From Rhodoglobus sp. (GTDB lineage Bacteria; Actinomycetota; Actinomycetes; Actinomycetales; Microbacteriaceae), in the NCBI GenBank assembly GCA_025464445.1, contig JAODLY010000009.1:31873-95872 (forward strand): a stretch of 64,000 bases of DNA, given 5' to 3'. The stretch's first letter is position 1. Each line of letters opens with the position of its first letter. Under the pieces are notes generated by a model that saw only the letters and a program-made list of their open reading frames with translations, ran no database searches and was not told the origin of the DNA. Positions 50,823 through 59,729 of this stretch are shown here, piece after piece. A program made the position numbers and the translations under genes.

Positions 50823-51998
50823 ATGAATCTCGCAGATACCCCCGACGAAGCGGCATTCCGGGCCGAGGTGCGCGCCTGGCTGGTCGCCAATGCGCCACCC
50901 AAGGGCTCGCCCGACGACTTCTCCCAGGGTTACGGTGTCGGCGACGGTCCCGACGAGGAACTGTTCCTTGAGCGGTCCCGCGCCTGGCAGGCGAAGGTGG
51001 AGGCGGCGGGATTCGCCGGCCTGAGCTGGCCGAAGGAGTACGGCGGCCAGGGTGGATCGCAGTCCAAGGAGTACATCTACGCACAGGAGCAATCCCGCCT
51101 GGGCGTCACGACCGAGGCATTCGATGTCGGCGTCCGGATGATCGGGCCGACGATCATCGAACATGCCCGTGACGACCAGAAGGCCGCCCTCCTGCCGCCC
51201 ATGCTCCGCGGCGAGGAGATCTGGTGCCAGCTCTACAGCGAACCGCTCTCCGGCTCCGACCTCGCGAGCGTCCGCACGACGGCGATCCGTGACGGCAATG
51301 ACTGGGTTGTCAACGGCCAGAAGGTGTGGACCTCTGGCGCGCACTATTCGAAGTGGGCGATGCTGCTCGCCCGCACCGACCCGGCGGCGGCGAAGCACAA
51401 GGGGCTCACCTGCTTCATCGTCGACCTCGAAACCGCGGGCTTCGACATCCGCCCCCTTCGCCAGATGACCGGCGCGCGGCACTTCAACGAGGTGTTCATG
51501 GATGACGTCCGCATCCCTGCGAGCGCCGAGTTCGGCGCCGTCAACGACGGCTGGCACGTGGTGCTGACCACCCTCAGGCACGAGCGCTCGATCATCGGCG
51601 GTGGACACCACGGCCCGACCTTCGCCGAACTCGCCGCCCTCGCCGCGCGCTCTGGTGACGGATCCGACCGCTCCCGCGACCTCGTTGACGTCCACATCGG
51701 CGACCGGCTGCTCGACCTGCTCGACATGCGGGTGCAATCGACGCTGTCGCATGGCCGCGACACCACGATGGAGAGCTCGGTGAAGAAGATCTTCCACGGC
51801 CGGCACATCAGCCGGACGGTCCGTCTCGGCCTCGACCTGCAGGGTGCGGCGGGCATGGTGACCGATGGGACGGAGGGCGACCACTGGGCCCACGAGGCTC
51901 TCAACGCCCCCATGTACCGCATCGCCGGTGGCACGGACGAGATCCAGCGCAACATCCTGGCCGGGCGCGTGCTCGGCGTACCCGAGCGAAAGAAATAA
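50823..51998 (+). CDS. Acyl-CoA dehydrogenase (FadE26/34-type subunit)
   Basis: 391 residues. FAD-binding motifs WCQLYSEPLSGSDLASVRT and KVWTSGAHYSKWAML are intact; the C-terminus has YRIAGGTDEIQRNILAGRV. It is the larger type, lying 7 nt after the DUF35 gene; its small partner is probably the product of 47094-48194, divergently transcribed from the same control region. The first enzyme of the side-chain-cleavage branch, introducing the double bond that MaoC hydrates. Confidence 0.92.
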   Translation: MNLADTPDEAAFRAEVRAWLVANAPPKGSPDDFSQGYGVGDGPDEELFLERSRAWQAKVEAAGFAGLSWPKEYGGQGGSQSKEYIYAQEQSRLGVTTEAFDVGVRMIGPTIIEHARDDQKAALLPPMLRGEEIWCQLYSEPLSGSDLASVRTTAIRDGNDWVVNGQKVWTSGAHYSKWAMLLARTDPAAAKHKGLTCFIVDLETAGFDIRPLRQMTGARHFNEVFMDDVRIPASAEFGAVNDGWHVVLTTLRHERSIIGGGHHGPTFAELAALAARSGDGSDRSRDLVDVHIGDRLLDLLDMRVQSTLSHGRDTTMESSVKKIFHGRHISRTVRLGLDLQGAAGMVTDGTEGDHWAHEALNAPMYRIAGGTDEIQRNILAGRVLGVPERKK

Positions 51999-52010
51999 GG
52001 AGCAGCAGCC

Positions 52011-52910
52011 ATGGACTTCAACGGCGATGTCATTGTCGTAACCGGTGCGGGCACCGGCCTGGGCAGAGAGCACGCACTGCTCCTGGGTCGCCTCGGCGCG
52101 CGCGTCGTGGTCAACGACGTCGGCGCCACGCTTACCGGCGAGAGTCTGGGGGAACGCCCGGCCGACGAGGTCGTTCGTACGATCCTGGAGGCTGGCGGAC
52201 AGGCTGTCGCGAACAACGACAGCGTCTCCACCGAGGAGGGCGCTATGGGGATCATCAAGACCGCCATCGACACCTGGGGCCGCGTGGACGGCGTGGTGAA
52301 CAACGCGGGAATCCTCCGTGACCGCACATTCGCAAAGATGAGCCTCGACGAGTTCAGGGCCGTCATCGACGTGCACCTGGTCGGCGCGTTCCTCGTGACG
52401 AAGGCGGCGTGGCCGCACTTCAGGGAGCAGGGTCACGGTCGTGTCGTCGCGACGACCTCCGGCGCCGGCCTCTACGGAAACTTCGGCCAGGCCAATTACG
52501 CGGCGGCGAAGATGGCACTTGTCGGGTTCGTGAAGACCCTTGCCGTCGAGGGCGCTCGTGACGGGATCAAAGCAAACGCACTCTCCCCCGCGGGCCGCAC
52601 CAGGATGTCCGACGCCACCCTCGAGGAGGAGTTCGCGTCCCGTCTCGACCCGTCGCTCGTGAGCCCCGCGGTGGCGATGATGATGCACCGCTCGTGCCCG
52701 TGGTCAGGCGAGACGATAGCCGCGGGTGGCGGGCGCGTCGGCAGGGTCTTCGTCGCTGAAACTCCCGGGTACGTGAACCCGAACCTCACGGTCGACGACC
52801 TCGTTGCGCACCAGGACGTCATCTTCGACCAGTCGACGACCTTCGTCCCAGACGGCGTTCCCGCCCAGGCGGACTACCTGCTCGGCCTCATCAAGGCAGC
52901 TGAGAAATGA
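52011..52910 (+). CDS. SDR, (3R)-hydroxyacyl-CoA dehydrogenase (MFE-2/17beta-HSD4 type)
   Basis: 299 residues, longer than a classical SDR. VTGAGTGLGREHALLLGRLG, VNDVGATLTG with the NAD-selective Asp, VNNAGILRD and YAAAKMALVG are hallmarks of the MFE-2 dehydrogenase domain, known to oxidise (3R)-hydroxyacyl-CoA. The C-terminal 50 residues extend beyond the SDR core, as in that subfamily. With MaoC it recreates MFE-2 as two proteins. It overlaps the LivG start by 4 nt. Confidence 0.9.
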   Translation: MDFNGDVIVVTGAGTGLGREHALLLGRLGARVVVNDVGATLTGESLGERPADEVVRTILEAGGQAVANNDSVSTEEGAMGIIKTAIDTWGRVDGVVNNAGILRDRTFAKMSLDEFRAVIDVHLVGAFLVTKAAWPHFREQGHGRVVATTSGAGLYGNFGQANYAAAKMALVGFVKTLAVEGARDGIKANALSPAGRTRMSDATLEEEFASRLDPSLVSPAVAMMMHRSCPWSGETIAAGGGRVGRVFVAETPGYVNPNLTVDDLVAHQDVIFDQSTTFVPDGVPAQADYLLGLIKAAEK

Positions 52911-53677
52911 GCGAGGCTGCCGCCCTCCAGGTTGACGACCTGGGCGTGCGCTACGGCGGCTTCCAGGCCCTGGAAGGCATGTCGTGGTCGGTTGCGGCTG
53001 GCGAGATCCTCGGCGTCATCGGCCCGAACGGCGCCGGCAAGAGCACCTGCATGGCCGCGACGACGAACAGCGTCAAGCATGCAGGCACGATCAGGCTGCT
53101 CGGCGACGACGTGACAAAGGTCCCGACCGCAGAACTCTCTCGACGCGGCCTGCGCCGCACGTTCCAGCAGAACGCGTTCTATGGCGAACTCAGTGTTCTC
53201 GAGAACGCCTCCAGCTCACTGATCTGGGGCGACGGAACCGGCCTCGCGGCCGCGACATTCATGCCGCTACGGGAGCGGCGGTCGACCGCCAGGCGCATCA
53301 GCGCCGCCGGCGAGCTGCTCGACAGGTTCGCCATCCCGCGCATGTACTTCGATGAGAAGCCCAGCGACATCCCCTACGGAACCCAGCGGATGCTCGCGCT
53401 CGCGCTCGCCTACGCCTCAGCGCCCGTCGCTCTCCTCATCGACGAACCAGCAGCCGGGGTCGGTGGCACCGACATGAAGGCACTCGCGGACAAGCTCAAG
53501 ATGCTCAAAGCCGAGGGCATCGCACTCGTCGTGATCGAGCACCACATGGATCTCATCATGACCGTGGCCGACCGCATCGTGGTCCTCGACCGGGGACGGA
53601 TGCTCGCCACGGGCACCCCGCAGGAAATCAGGACAAACGAGAAGGTCCTCGAAGCGTATTTGGGACGTGCAGCGTGA
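52907..53677 (+). CDS. livG: ABC transporter ATPase, LivG type
   Basis: 256 residues. Walker A GPNGAGKST, Walker B VALLIDEPAAG and switch His in VVIEHHMDLI. The signature motif is the degenerate IPYGTQRM, as is usual in LivG proteins. Together with LivF, LivH and LivM it powers import of the ligand bound by the lipoprotein at 44999. The start overlaps the upstream SDR stop, so transport and beta-oxidation genes form one operon. Confidence 0.93.
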   Translation: MSEAAALQVDDLGVRYGGFQALEGMSWSVAAGEILGVIGPNGAGKSTCMAATTNSVKHAGTIRLLGDDVTKVPTAELSRRGLRRTFQQNAFYGELSVLENASSSLIWGDGTGLAAATFMPLRERRSTARRISAAGELLDRFAIPRMYFDEKPSDIPYGTQRMLALALAYASAPVALLIDEPAAGVGGTDMKALADKLKMLKAEGIALVVIEHHMDLIMTVADRIVVLDRGRMLATGTPQEIRTNEKVLEAYLGRAA

Positions 53678-54399
53678 CCGCCGTCATCTCCACTACCGGG
53701 CTCTCCGTTCGCTACGGCGGCAACGTGGCGCTCCAGCCCGTGGATCTCGAAGTGCCAGAGGCGACACTCGTCACCGTGGTCGGCGCCAATGGAGCCGGAA
53801 AGTCGACGCTCCTCGGCGGCATCGCGGGCTGGTCCCGCGGCCGACCCGTTTTCGGCGGCAAGGTCGCGCTGCGTGGCGTGGACATCACTTCGAAGTCCGC
53901 CCCCGACAGGGCCCGTGCCGGCGTCACACTGGTGCCCGAATCCCATTCGATCTTCTACGACCTGACCGTGGCCGAGAACCTCGGCCTGCAGCGTCCCCGG
54001 CGTGGTGTCGAGGGGCACGTGTTCACCCTCGACGAGGTCTACGCGCTGTTCCCGCGCCTCTCTGAGCGACCCGGCCAGCGCGCCGGATCGCTGTCCGGCG
54101 GCCAGCGGCAGATGCTGGCGATCGGCAGGGCACTTCTCGCCAATCCACAGCTGCTCATGCTCGACGAACCGTCGATCGGCCTGGCGCCGCAGGTCATCGT
54201 GGAGATCCTGCAGGTTGTCCGCGGACTCGTCGACGGAGGGATGACGGTGCTGCTGTCCGAGCAGAACGTGACGGCGGTGATGGGCGTCTCCGACGAGTTG
54301 ATCCTGCTCGAGCGCGGCACGGTGGTGCTGCGTGGCAAACCTGACGACGTCAAGAGCGATCACCGCCTCATCGACGCGTACCTCGGGATGGAATCATGA
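53674..54399 (+). CDS. livF: ABC transporter ATPase, LivF type
   Basis: 241 residues, GTG start overlapping LivG by 4 nt. Walker A GANGAGKST, signature SLSGGQRQML and Walker B LLMLDEPSIGLAP, with the switch segment LSEQNV typical of LivF. Second nucleotide-binding subunit of the Liv importer. Confidence 0.94.
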   Translation: MTAVISTTGLSVRYGGNVALQPVDLEVPEATLVTVVGANGAGKSTLLGGIAGWSRGRPVFGGKVALRGVDITSKSAPDRARAGVTLVPESHSIFYDLTVAENLGLQRPRRGVEGHVFTLDEVYALFPRLSERPGQRAGSLSGGQRQMLAIGRALLANPQLLMLDEPSIGLAPQVIVEILQVVRGLVDGGMTVLLSEQNVTAVMGVSDELILLERGTVVLRGKPDDVKSDHRLIDAYLGMES

Positions 54400-55253
54400 T
54401 TACCGTCGCGCAGATCATCAACGGCGTCGTCATCGGGTCCGGTTATGCCTTGCTCGCTCTGGGCTGGACGATCCTGCTCGGTGCCGCCCGCGTGGTCAAC
54501 TTCGCGCACGGCCAGCTCTACATGCTCGGGGCATTCGTCACCTGGTGGGTGATGACGCAGTCCGGCGCACCGTACTGGCTGGGCCTGCTCGCCGCGCTCG
54601 TCGTCATGGCCGTGATCGGCGCACTCATGCAGCGGATCCTCCTCCGGATGACACTCGAGCACGATCTCGTCCGCATCATGATCGTCACGCTTGGCTTCAG
54701 CTACGTGCTCACGTCGGTCGCGACGATCCTGTTCGGGGGCAACGCCCAGCAGGTGAAGTCACCACTGCAGGGACTCAGCGTCACCGTGGGCGACACGCTC
54801 CTGAGCTACCAGGACATCCTGATCGTGGTACTCGCGCTCGTTCTGTTCCTCGCGACCTCCCTCGTGCTGAGGCGAACGAGGCTGGGCCGGGTGATCCGCG
54901 CTATGGCGGAGGATCCGCTGCTCGCCGAGCTGGGAGGAATGCGCCCGTCGCGCATCTACATCGGCGTGTTCGCGTTCTCCGCAGTCCTCGCGGCTCTCGC
55001 CGGCGGGCTGCTGACCACCCGCAGCCCCGTCTTTACGACCCTTGGCGGTGAGCAGGTGCTTCTGACCTTCGTCATCGTCGTTCTGGGCGGCGTGGGCCGC
55101 GTGTGGGGCAACCTGCTCGCCGCCCTGGGGGTCGGCCTGTTCACGTCCATCTTCGGAGCGCTGGTCTCGCCGGCGTACACGACGGGCGTGCTCTTCCTGA
55201 TCGTGCTCGTCCTCTTCACCATCCGACCGCGAGGAGTGCAACTCCATGACTGA
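54396..55253 (+). CDS. livH: ABC transporter permease, LivH type
   Basis: 285 residues, about eight membrane helices. The LivH start INGVVIGSGYALLALGWTIL and the loop VIRAMAEDPLLAELGGM are family-typical. ATGA overlap with LivF and 8-nt overlap with LivM. Confidence 0.94.
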   Translation: MITVAQIINGVVIGSGYALLALGWTILLGAARVVNFAHGQLYMLGAFVTWWVMTQSGAPYWLGLLAALVVMAVIGALMQRILLRMTLEHDLVRIMIVTLGFSYVLTSVATILFGGNAQQVKSPLQGLSVTVGDTLLSYQDILIVVLALVLFLATSLVLRRTRLGRVIRAMAEDPLLAELGGMRPSRIYIGVFAFSAVLAALAGGLLTTRSPVFTTLGGEQVLLTFVIVVLGGVGRVWGNLLAALGVGLFTSIFGALVSPAYTTGVLFLIVLVLFTIRPRGVQLHD

Positions 55254-56286
55254 CACGCTGATCGCCAACCCGCCGAGCCTCGAGGAGCCGCGCAGGGGCC
55301 TCGGCAACCGCCTGGTGCGCTGGGCCATCGTCCTGGGTGCTCTCGTGCTCCTCTACTTCGTGCCGCAGATCCTCGGCGGCACGCTAAGGGTCTACGACAC
55401 CTTGGTCGTGATCTGCATCTACGCCCTGATGGTGTACGGGGTCGACCTGCTGCTGTCCTACCTGGGCGACATCAGCCTTGGCCACACCGCGTTCTGGGCG
55501 GCGGGCGCGTACGTCACCGCCGTCTTCTCCGTGCGATTCGGTTGGAACAGCTGGCTCACCCTGGTCGCCGCGATCCTCACGGCGTTGCTGCTCGCGGGCA
55601 TCCTGGGCATCGCTGTCTACAGGGCACGGGCGTTCATCTTCACGCTATCCACCTATGCGATCGCCGTCGTGCTCTCGCAGGTCGCACACAACTGGGCCTT
55701 CGTGGGCGGTTCTGACGGCATGGTGGGCGTCCCCTTCCTCGACCTCAGCGTCGGCCCGCTCAATCTCGCGACGAGGACCATCGCCGACATGTGGCCGTAC
55801 ACATTCGGCGCGGTCGCGATCGTGGTGCTCGCCATCTCGCGGTTCCGTCACTCGCGCCTGGCCAAAGCCGCGCTCATGGCCTATATGAATCCTGACCTCG
55901 CCACGACGATGGGCGTCAACGTGTCGCGGGTGCGGTTCCAGTTGCTCGTGCTCTCCTCGGCCCCTCCAGCCATCGCCGGCTGGCTGTACGCGTATTACCG
56001 CGCGTACGTCGGCACCGACCTCTTCGACATGTACTTTTTGATCCTGATGCTCACGGCGGCGGCGATCGTCGGCAGGCGCGTGCTGCTCGGACCGGTGATC
56101 GGCGTCGCGCTGATCATTGCCCAGCAGAACTTCTTCAGCTTCGGAAGCCAGATCGACAAGCTGCTGCTCGGCGCGGTACTCGTGATCGTGTTGGTGTTCC
56201 TGCCCTCAGGGCTGGTCGGCATCTGGCACCTCATCCGCAACGGGATCAGGACGCGTGCCGGCCGACGAGCCGAAGCCCGGGCCTGA
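55246..56286 (+). CDS. livM: ABC transporter permease, LivM type
   Basis: 346 residues with a longer cytoplasmic N-terminus and about ten membrane helices; YGVDLLLSYLGDISLGHTAF is the family motif. Last gene of the MaoC-to-LivM operon, ending 12 bp from the convergent MarR gene. Confidence 0.94.
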   Translation: MTDTLIANPPSLEEPRRGLGNRLVRWAIVLGALVLLYFVPQILGGTLRVYDTLVVICIYALMVYGVDLLLSYLGDISLGHTAFWAAGAYVTAVFSVRFGWNSWLTLVAAILTALLLAGILGIAVYRARAFIFTLSTYAIAVVLSQVAHNWAFVGGSDGMVGVPFLDLSVGPLNLATRTIADMWPYTFGAVAIVVLAISRFRHSRLAKAALMAYMNPDLATTMGVNVSRVRFQLLVLSSAPPAIAGWLYAYYRAYVGTDLFDMYFLILMLTAAAIVGRRVLLGPVIGVALIIAQQNFFSFGSQIDKLLLGAVLVIVLVFLPSGLVGIWHLIRNGIRTRAGRRAEARA

Positions 56287-56298
56287 CCAAGGACCCCG

Positions 56299-56835
56299 CT
56301 AGGCGACGGTGCTGTCGACGGCGACGTCTTCGACCGCTGCGCTGATGTTCTCCCCGTCGAGCACCTTCATGAGGCCGCGCAGCGATGAGAGCAGGTTGTC
56401 GTGCTCCTCGAGGTTGAGCTCGTCGAGGATCGACTCGCAGCGCAGGATGATTTGCCCGAGGGCAGGCTCGAAGGCGCGTAGTCCCATTGCGCTCAGGGCG
56501 ACGAGCTGCACGCGACGGTCTTCGACGTGCGGTCGGCGCGCGATGAACCCGCGGCGTTCAAGTGTCGTCAGGCGGGCGGTGACCGCGCCGGGAGTGATGA
56601 TCAACGACCTGGTGAGCTCCGTCGGCCGCATCTCATACGGCGGCCCCATGCGCACCAGCGCGGCGAGCACCTCGAACTCCGCCATGTTGAGATCGCATTC
56701 GTCGAGCACCTGCGAAAGGGCCTTCTCGAAGAGGTTGGCTGTTCGTTTGAGACGCCCCCACGCCTCGAGGGCATAGACGTCGACACCCGGCTTCTCTGCG
56801 GCCCACTGGGCGGTGAAAATGTCGACTGCGTCCAC
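56299..56835 (-). CDS. MarR-family transcriptional regulator
   Basis: 178 residues from a GTG at 56835. The winged helix is clear (EMRPTELTRSLIITPGAVTA; LERRGFIARRPHVEDRRVQ), with helices for dimerisation on both sides. MarR proteins of catabolic loci often respond to an acyl-CoA or aromatic ligand. TTCAAGGTCGAAATA lies 19-33 bp upstream of its own start, so it is probably autoregulated. It stands in the middle of the island and is the best candidate for control of the surrounding operons. The only regulator gene between 19.8 and 59.7 kb. Confidence 0.92.
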   Translation of the reverse strand: MDAVDIFTAQWAAEKPGVDVYALEAWGRLKRTANLFEKALSQVLDECDLNMAEFEVLAALVRMGPPYEMRPTELTRSLIITPGAVTARLTTLERRGFIARRPHVEDRRVQLVALSAMGLRAFEPALGQIILRCESILDELNLEEHDNLLSSLRGLMKVLDGENISAAVEDVAVDSTVA

Positions 56836-56853
56836 AGGAATACCATACCTTCG

Positions 56854-56868
56854 TTCAAGGTCGAAATA
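56854..56868 (-). promoter_or_regulatory. TTCAAGGTCGAAATA motif upstream of MarR
   Basis: A one-mismatch relative of TTCAAGTTGAAATA (48307-48320), between the MarR start and the cytochrome b stop. Likely the autoregulatory operator; it may also lie in the MarR promoter. Confidence 0.5.
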
Positions 56869-56869
56869 C

Positions 56870-57790
56870 CTAGCGTGACACCGTTCCGCTGAGCGCGGCT
56901 ATCGGGCGTAGGAACAGCGGTCGGGCGAGGAACCATGCCGCGATCATCACGAGCAGCGATGCCGCGAAGATCCCGAAACCCCACCAGCTCGCGTCATCCC
57001 GCCCCGCATACATGTGGTTCAGGTTCCGCAGCGCGCCGGTGGCGAAGACGAGGGTCACGTGCGTGACCGTGAACAGCACGAACCAGAGCATCACCGGGAA
57101 GTGAATGCGACGCGCGAGTTCGACGGGGTATGCGGCGCTCAGCCTCGTGCGGCCGGTCGGCCAGGCAGGCGACATCCGGATTCCCGTGAGGATGGCCAGC
57201 GGAGCCGCGATGAACACCGTGATGAAGTAGGTGAGGAGCTGCAGCGCGTTGTAGTTGACCCACCCGTTCTCGGTGGGCCACTGGAGCGACAGGTACTGGA
57301 TGCCGACCGACACCGCGTTGGGGAAGATGTCCCAGTGCAGCGGCACGAGCCGCACCCAGTGCCCGCTCACGAAGACGAGCACGATGAACACGACGCCGTT
57401 GAGCACCCAGAGCGCGTCGAGGCTCAGGTGGAGCCAGAGCGTGAGGCTGATGCGGTGCGGGGCGCCCTTGGTCCGGATCAGGCCGCGATTATTCCGCGTG
57501 TAGAAGGCGGCCGGGCGCTTCTCGGTGCGGATCTGCCAGCCCGTTCGGATGATGAGCAGGATGAAGAACGCGCTGAGGAAGTGCTGCCAGCCCAGCCAGG
57601 CCGGGAGGCCCACCGGCGACTCCGGCGGCAACTCGGACTCACCCGGGTACTGCGTCATGAAGTCCTGCACCGCGGGAAGCTCCCGGACGAAACGGGCCAG
57701 CAGCACCGCCACCGCCAGCAGCAGCACCGCCGCAGGCAGGATCCAGAGCAGCCGGAACCGCCTGCTGCGCGCCTGTGCAGGAATAGCCAT
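56870..57790 (-). CDS. Membrane cytochrome b-type protein linked to ETF genes
   Basis: 306 residues with six membrane helices. Histidines that could ligate b hemes lie in WLGWQHFLSAFF, LWLHLSLDALW, RRIHFPVMLWF and VTHVTLVFA. It resembles cytochrome b subunits of formate dehydrogenase and thiosulfate reductase. It begins 2 nt after the EtfA stop, so it is co-translated with ETF. The likely role is to pass electrons from reduced ETF into the quinone pool, replacing the usual ETF:quinone oxidoreductase, which is not seen here. The role is inferred from position. Confidence 0.8.
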   Translation of the reverse strand: MAIPAQARSRRFRLLWILPAAVLLLAVAVLLARFVRELPAVQDFMTQYPGESELPPESPVGLPAWLGWQHFLSAFFILLIIRTGWQIRTEKRPAAFYTRNNRGLIRTKGAPHRISLTLWLHLSLDALWVLNGVVFIVLVFVSGHWVRLVPLHWDIFPNAVSVGIQYLSLQWPTENGWVNYNALQLLTYFITVFIAAPLAILTGIRMSPAWPTGRTRLSAAYPVELARRIHFPVMLWFVLFTVTHVTLVFATGALRNLNHMYAGRDDASWWGFGIFAASLLVMIAAWFLARPLFLRPIAALSGTVSR

Positions 57791-57792
57791 CG

Positions 57793-58689
57793 CTATGACG
57801 CCCGCCTGCCGAGTTCGTCGATGAGCTGCGGAACCACCTTGAAGACATCGCCGACGATGCCGAAGTCGGCGATCTCGAAAATGGGGGCGGTCGCATCCTT
57901 GTTGATTGCGACAATGAGCTTCGCGGTTTGCATTCCGGCGAGGTGCTGGATCGCGCCAGAGATCCCGAGCGCGATGTAGAGGTCGGGTGACACCGTCGTG
58001 CCGGTCTGGCCGACCTGCGACGACTGTGCGACATACCCGGCATCGACTGCTGCACGGGATGCCCCGACCGCAGCGCCCAATGCGTCGGCGAGCTGTTCGA
58101 CGAGGGCGAAGTTCTCCCTGGAGCCGAGTCCCCTGCCGCCGGACACGACACGCGCAGCACCCTGGAGCCCGGGCCGGTCGGCCGTGGCCACCAGATCACT
58201 CGAGGAGTCGATGACCGCCGAGGGGGTGCCTCCGGGCGGGATGTCGATCCGCTCGATGGGCGCGGCGGGGATCTCCTGGCCGTCGACCGAGCCCTGCCGG
58301 ACGGTGACGATGAGCGGACCGGAGTCTGCCGACGACTCGACGACGTATGTCCCCCCGAAAATCGAATGGGTGGCGATGACCCGGTCGTCGTCGAGACGCA
58401 GGTCGACCGCATCCACCACCACTGCGGCGCCTGCGCGCACCGCGAGCCGGCCCGCCGTTTCGCGACCGTCGACGGTGTTCGCCACGAGTACCGCAGCGAC
58501 CGAGGCGTGTGCGGCGAGCGCCGTCTCGAGCGCGACGACCTGCGGTGTCACGACGAGATTCGGTGCGCCAGCACCGACCGCGACCCCAACCGGCGTGCCG
58601 AGCCGTGCAGCGGCCGCGAGCAAGTACGAGGCCGATGGCGTGAGGTCACCATCAGGCGTGGTTTCGACAAGGACCAGGATCGTGGACAT
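57793..58689 (-). CDS. etfA: Electron transfer flavoprotein, alpha subunit
   Basis: 298 residues. The FAD domain signature is intact: [34 protein letters not shown], and [20 protein letters not shown]. Takes electrons from the four acyl-CoA dehydrogenase proteins of the island. It starts 8 nt after EtfB and is followed by a cytochrome b gene. Confidence 0.95.
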   Translation of the reverse strand: MSTILVLVETTPDGDLTPSASYLLAAAARLGTPVGVAVGAGAPNLVVTPQVVALETALAAHASVAAVLVANTVDGRETAGRLAVRAGAAVVVDAVDLRLDDDRVIATHSIFGGTYVVESSADSGPLIVTVRQGSVDGQEIPAAPIERIDIPPGGTPSAVIDSSSDLVATADRPGLQGAARVVSGGRGLGSRENFALVEQLADALGAAVGASRAAVDAGYVAQSSQVGQTGTTVSPDLYIALGISGAIQHLAGMQTAKLIVAINKDATAPIFEIADFGIVGDVFKVVPQLIDELGRRAS

Positions 58690-58697
58690 GAAGGCTC

Positions 58698-59462
58698 CTA
58701 TGCCAATCGGTTCGTCACGAGAAAGTCCGCCAGCTGCTTGGCTGCTGTGCCGTCATCGGTGACGATCAAACCGGCGGAGCGAGCGGGGCGACGCACGACG
58801 GAGAGCACGACGGACTTCGCGCCGCCATCCAGGGGGGCGAGTTCGGCGAGCGAACGCTGCACGAGCGGCTTCTTCTTCGCGCCCATGATGCCCTTGAAAC
58901 CGGGGAAGCGCGCTTCGGGCGAGCGCTCGGTTACCGAGATGACCGCAGGCAACCCGGCGTGCACTTCGAGCGTCCCGCTCTCCGTGCCGCGCTCCCCACG
59001 CACAGTGGTCGCGTCGATCACCGTGGAGTTGAGAAAGGTGGCGTGCGCGACGCCCAGGTGCTCAGCGACCATTGCCGGGATCATCCCGCCACGGCCGTCG
59101 GTGGACTCATTGCCCGCGATGACCAGGTCGAAACCCTCGAGCTTGATCGCCGCGGCGAGAGCCGCACTCGTCGATGAGAGATCCGACCCGGCGAGCGCGT
59201 CGTCGAGAACGTGCACGGCCGAGTCGGCCCCCATCGCGAGAGCTTTGCGGAGCACCTCTGCGGCGGATGGGGGACCCATCGTCATGGCGACGATGTCGGC
59301 GCCTGACGCCTCACGGTGCCGTAGGGCGACCTCCAAGGCGCGCTCGCCGCTCTCGTCGAACACCTGATCGCCGTTCGAGCGGTCGATCCGGCCCGAGGCA
59401 CTATCGAGCGTCCGCTCACCCCAGGTGTCGGGCACCTGTTTCACGAGCACGATGATCTTCAC
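58698..59462 (-). CDS. etfB: Electron transfer flavoprotein, beta subunit
   Basis: 254 residues from the GTG at 59462, 7 nt after GGGGAG; an ATG at 59477 is the alternative. [12 protein letters not shown] at the start and [20 protein letters not shown] are diagnostic. First gene of the etfB-etfA-cytochrome b operon, with the shared TTGAAATA motif and a TATAAT box upstream. Confidence 0.95.
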   Translation of the reverse strand: MKIIVLVKQVPDTWGERTLDSASGRIDRSNGDQVFDESGERALEVALRHREASGADIVAMTMGPPSAAEVLRKALAMGADSAVHVLDDALAGSDLSSTSAALAAAIKLEGFDLVIAGNESTDGRGGMIPAMVAEHLGVAHATFLNSTVIDATTVRGERGTESGTLEVHAGLPAVISVTERSPEARFPGFKGIMGAKKKPLVQRSLAELAPLDGGAKSVVLSVVRRPARSAGLIVTDDGTAAKQLADFLVTNRLA

Positions 59463-59492
59463 GTGTGCACTCCCCATCGAACTGTCACGATT

Positions 59493-59509
59493 TATTTCAA
59501 CATTATAAT
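59493..59509 (-). promoter_or_regulatory. Promoter of the etf operon with TTGAAATA motif
   Basis: On the minus strand TATTATAATG is followed directly by TTGAAATAAA (complement of 59491-59500). The first part contains a perfect TATAAT box; the second overlaps the expected transcription start, as at 37550. TTCAACAT is also shared with 44782-44789. Supports co-regulation of ETF with the degradation operons. The rest of the 267-bp gap up to the GntR gene shows no gene. Confidence 0.55.
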
Positions 59510-59729
59510 ACTTTTGGGCAGACCGCACTCCTCGACCGATTCGGCATTCGGGCCCAGCGACCAAAGGCTCCCCACCAGCGGCCGTGCGCCCGCGCGATCC
59601 CTTCCATGTGGCAGATTCCGGAAGCGGGCATCCGCAGGCGCGTCGGGCATCGCCCGTTCACGATGACAGAGGCGTGAAAGACGGGGGCCCAGCCTGTCGT
59701 GAATTTCGAACAACTGCTACTGTTTCGAT

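Noticed and set aside
56284..56300. Terminator between LivM and MarR
   Set aside because: Only 12 bp separate the stops and no stem is visible.
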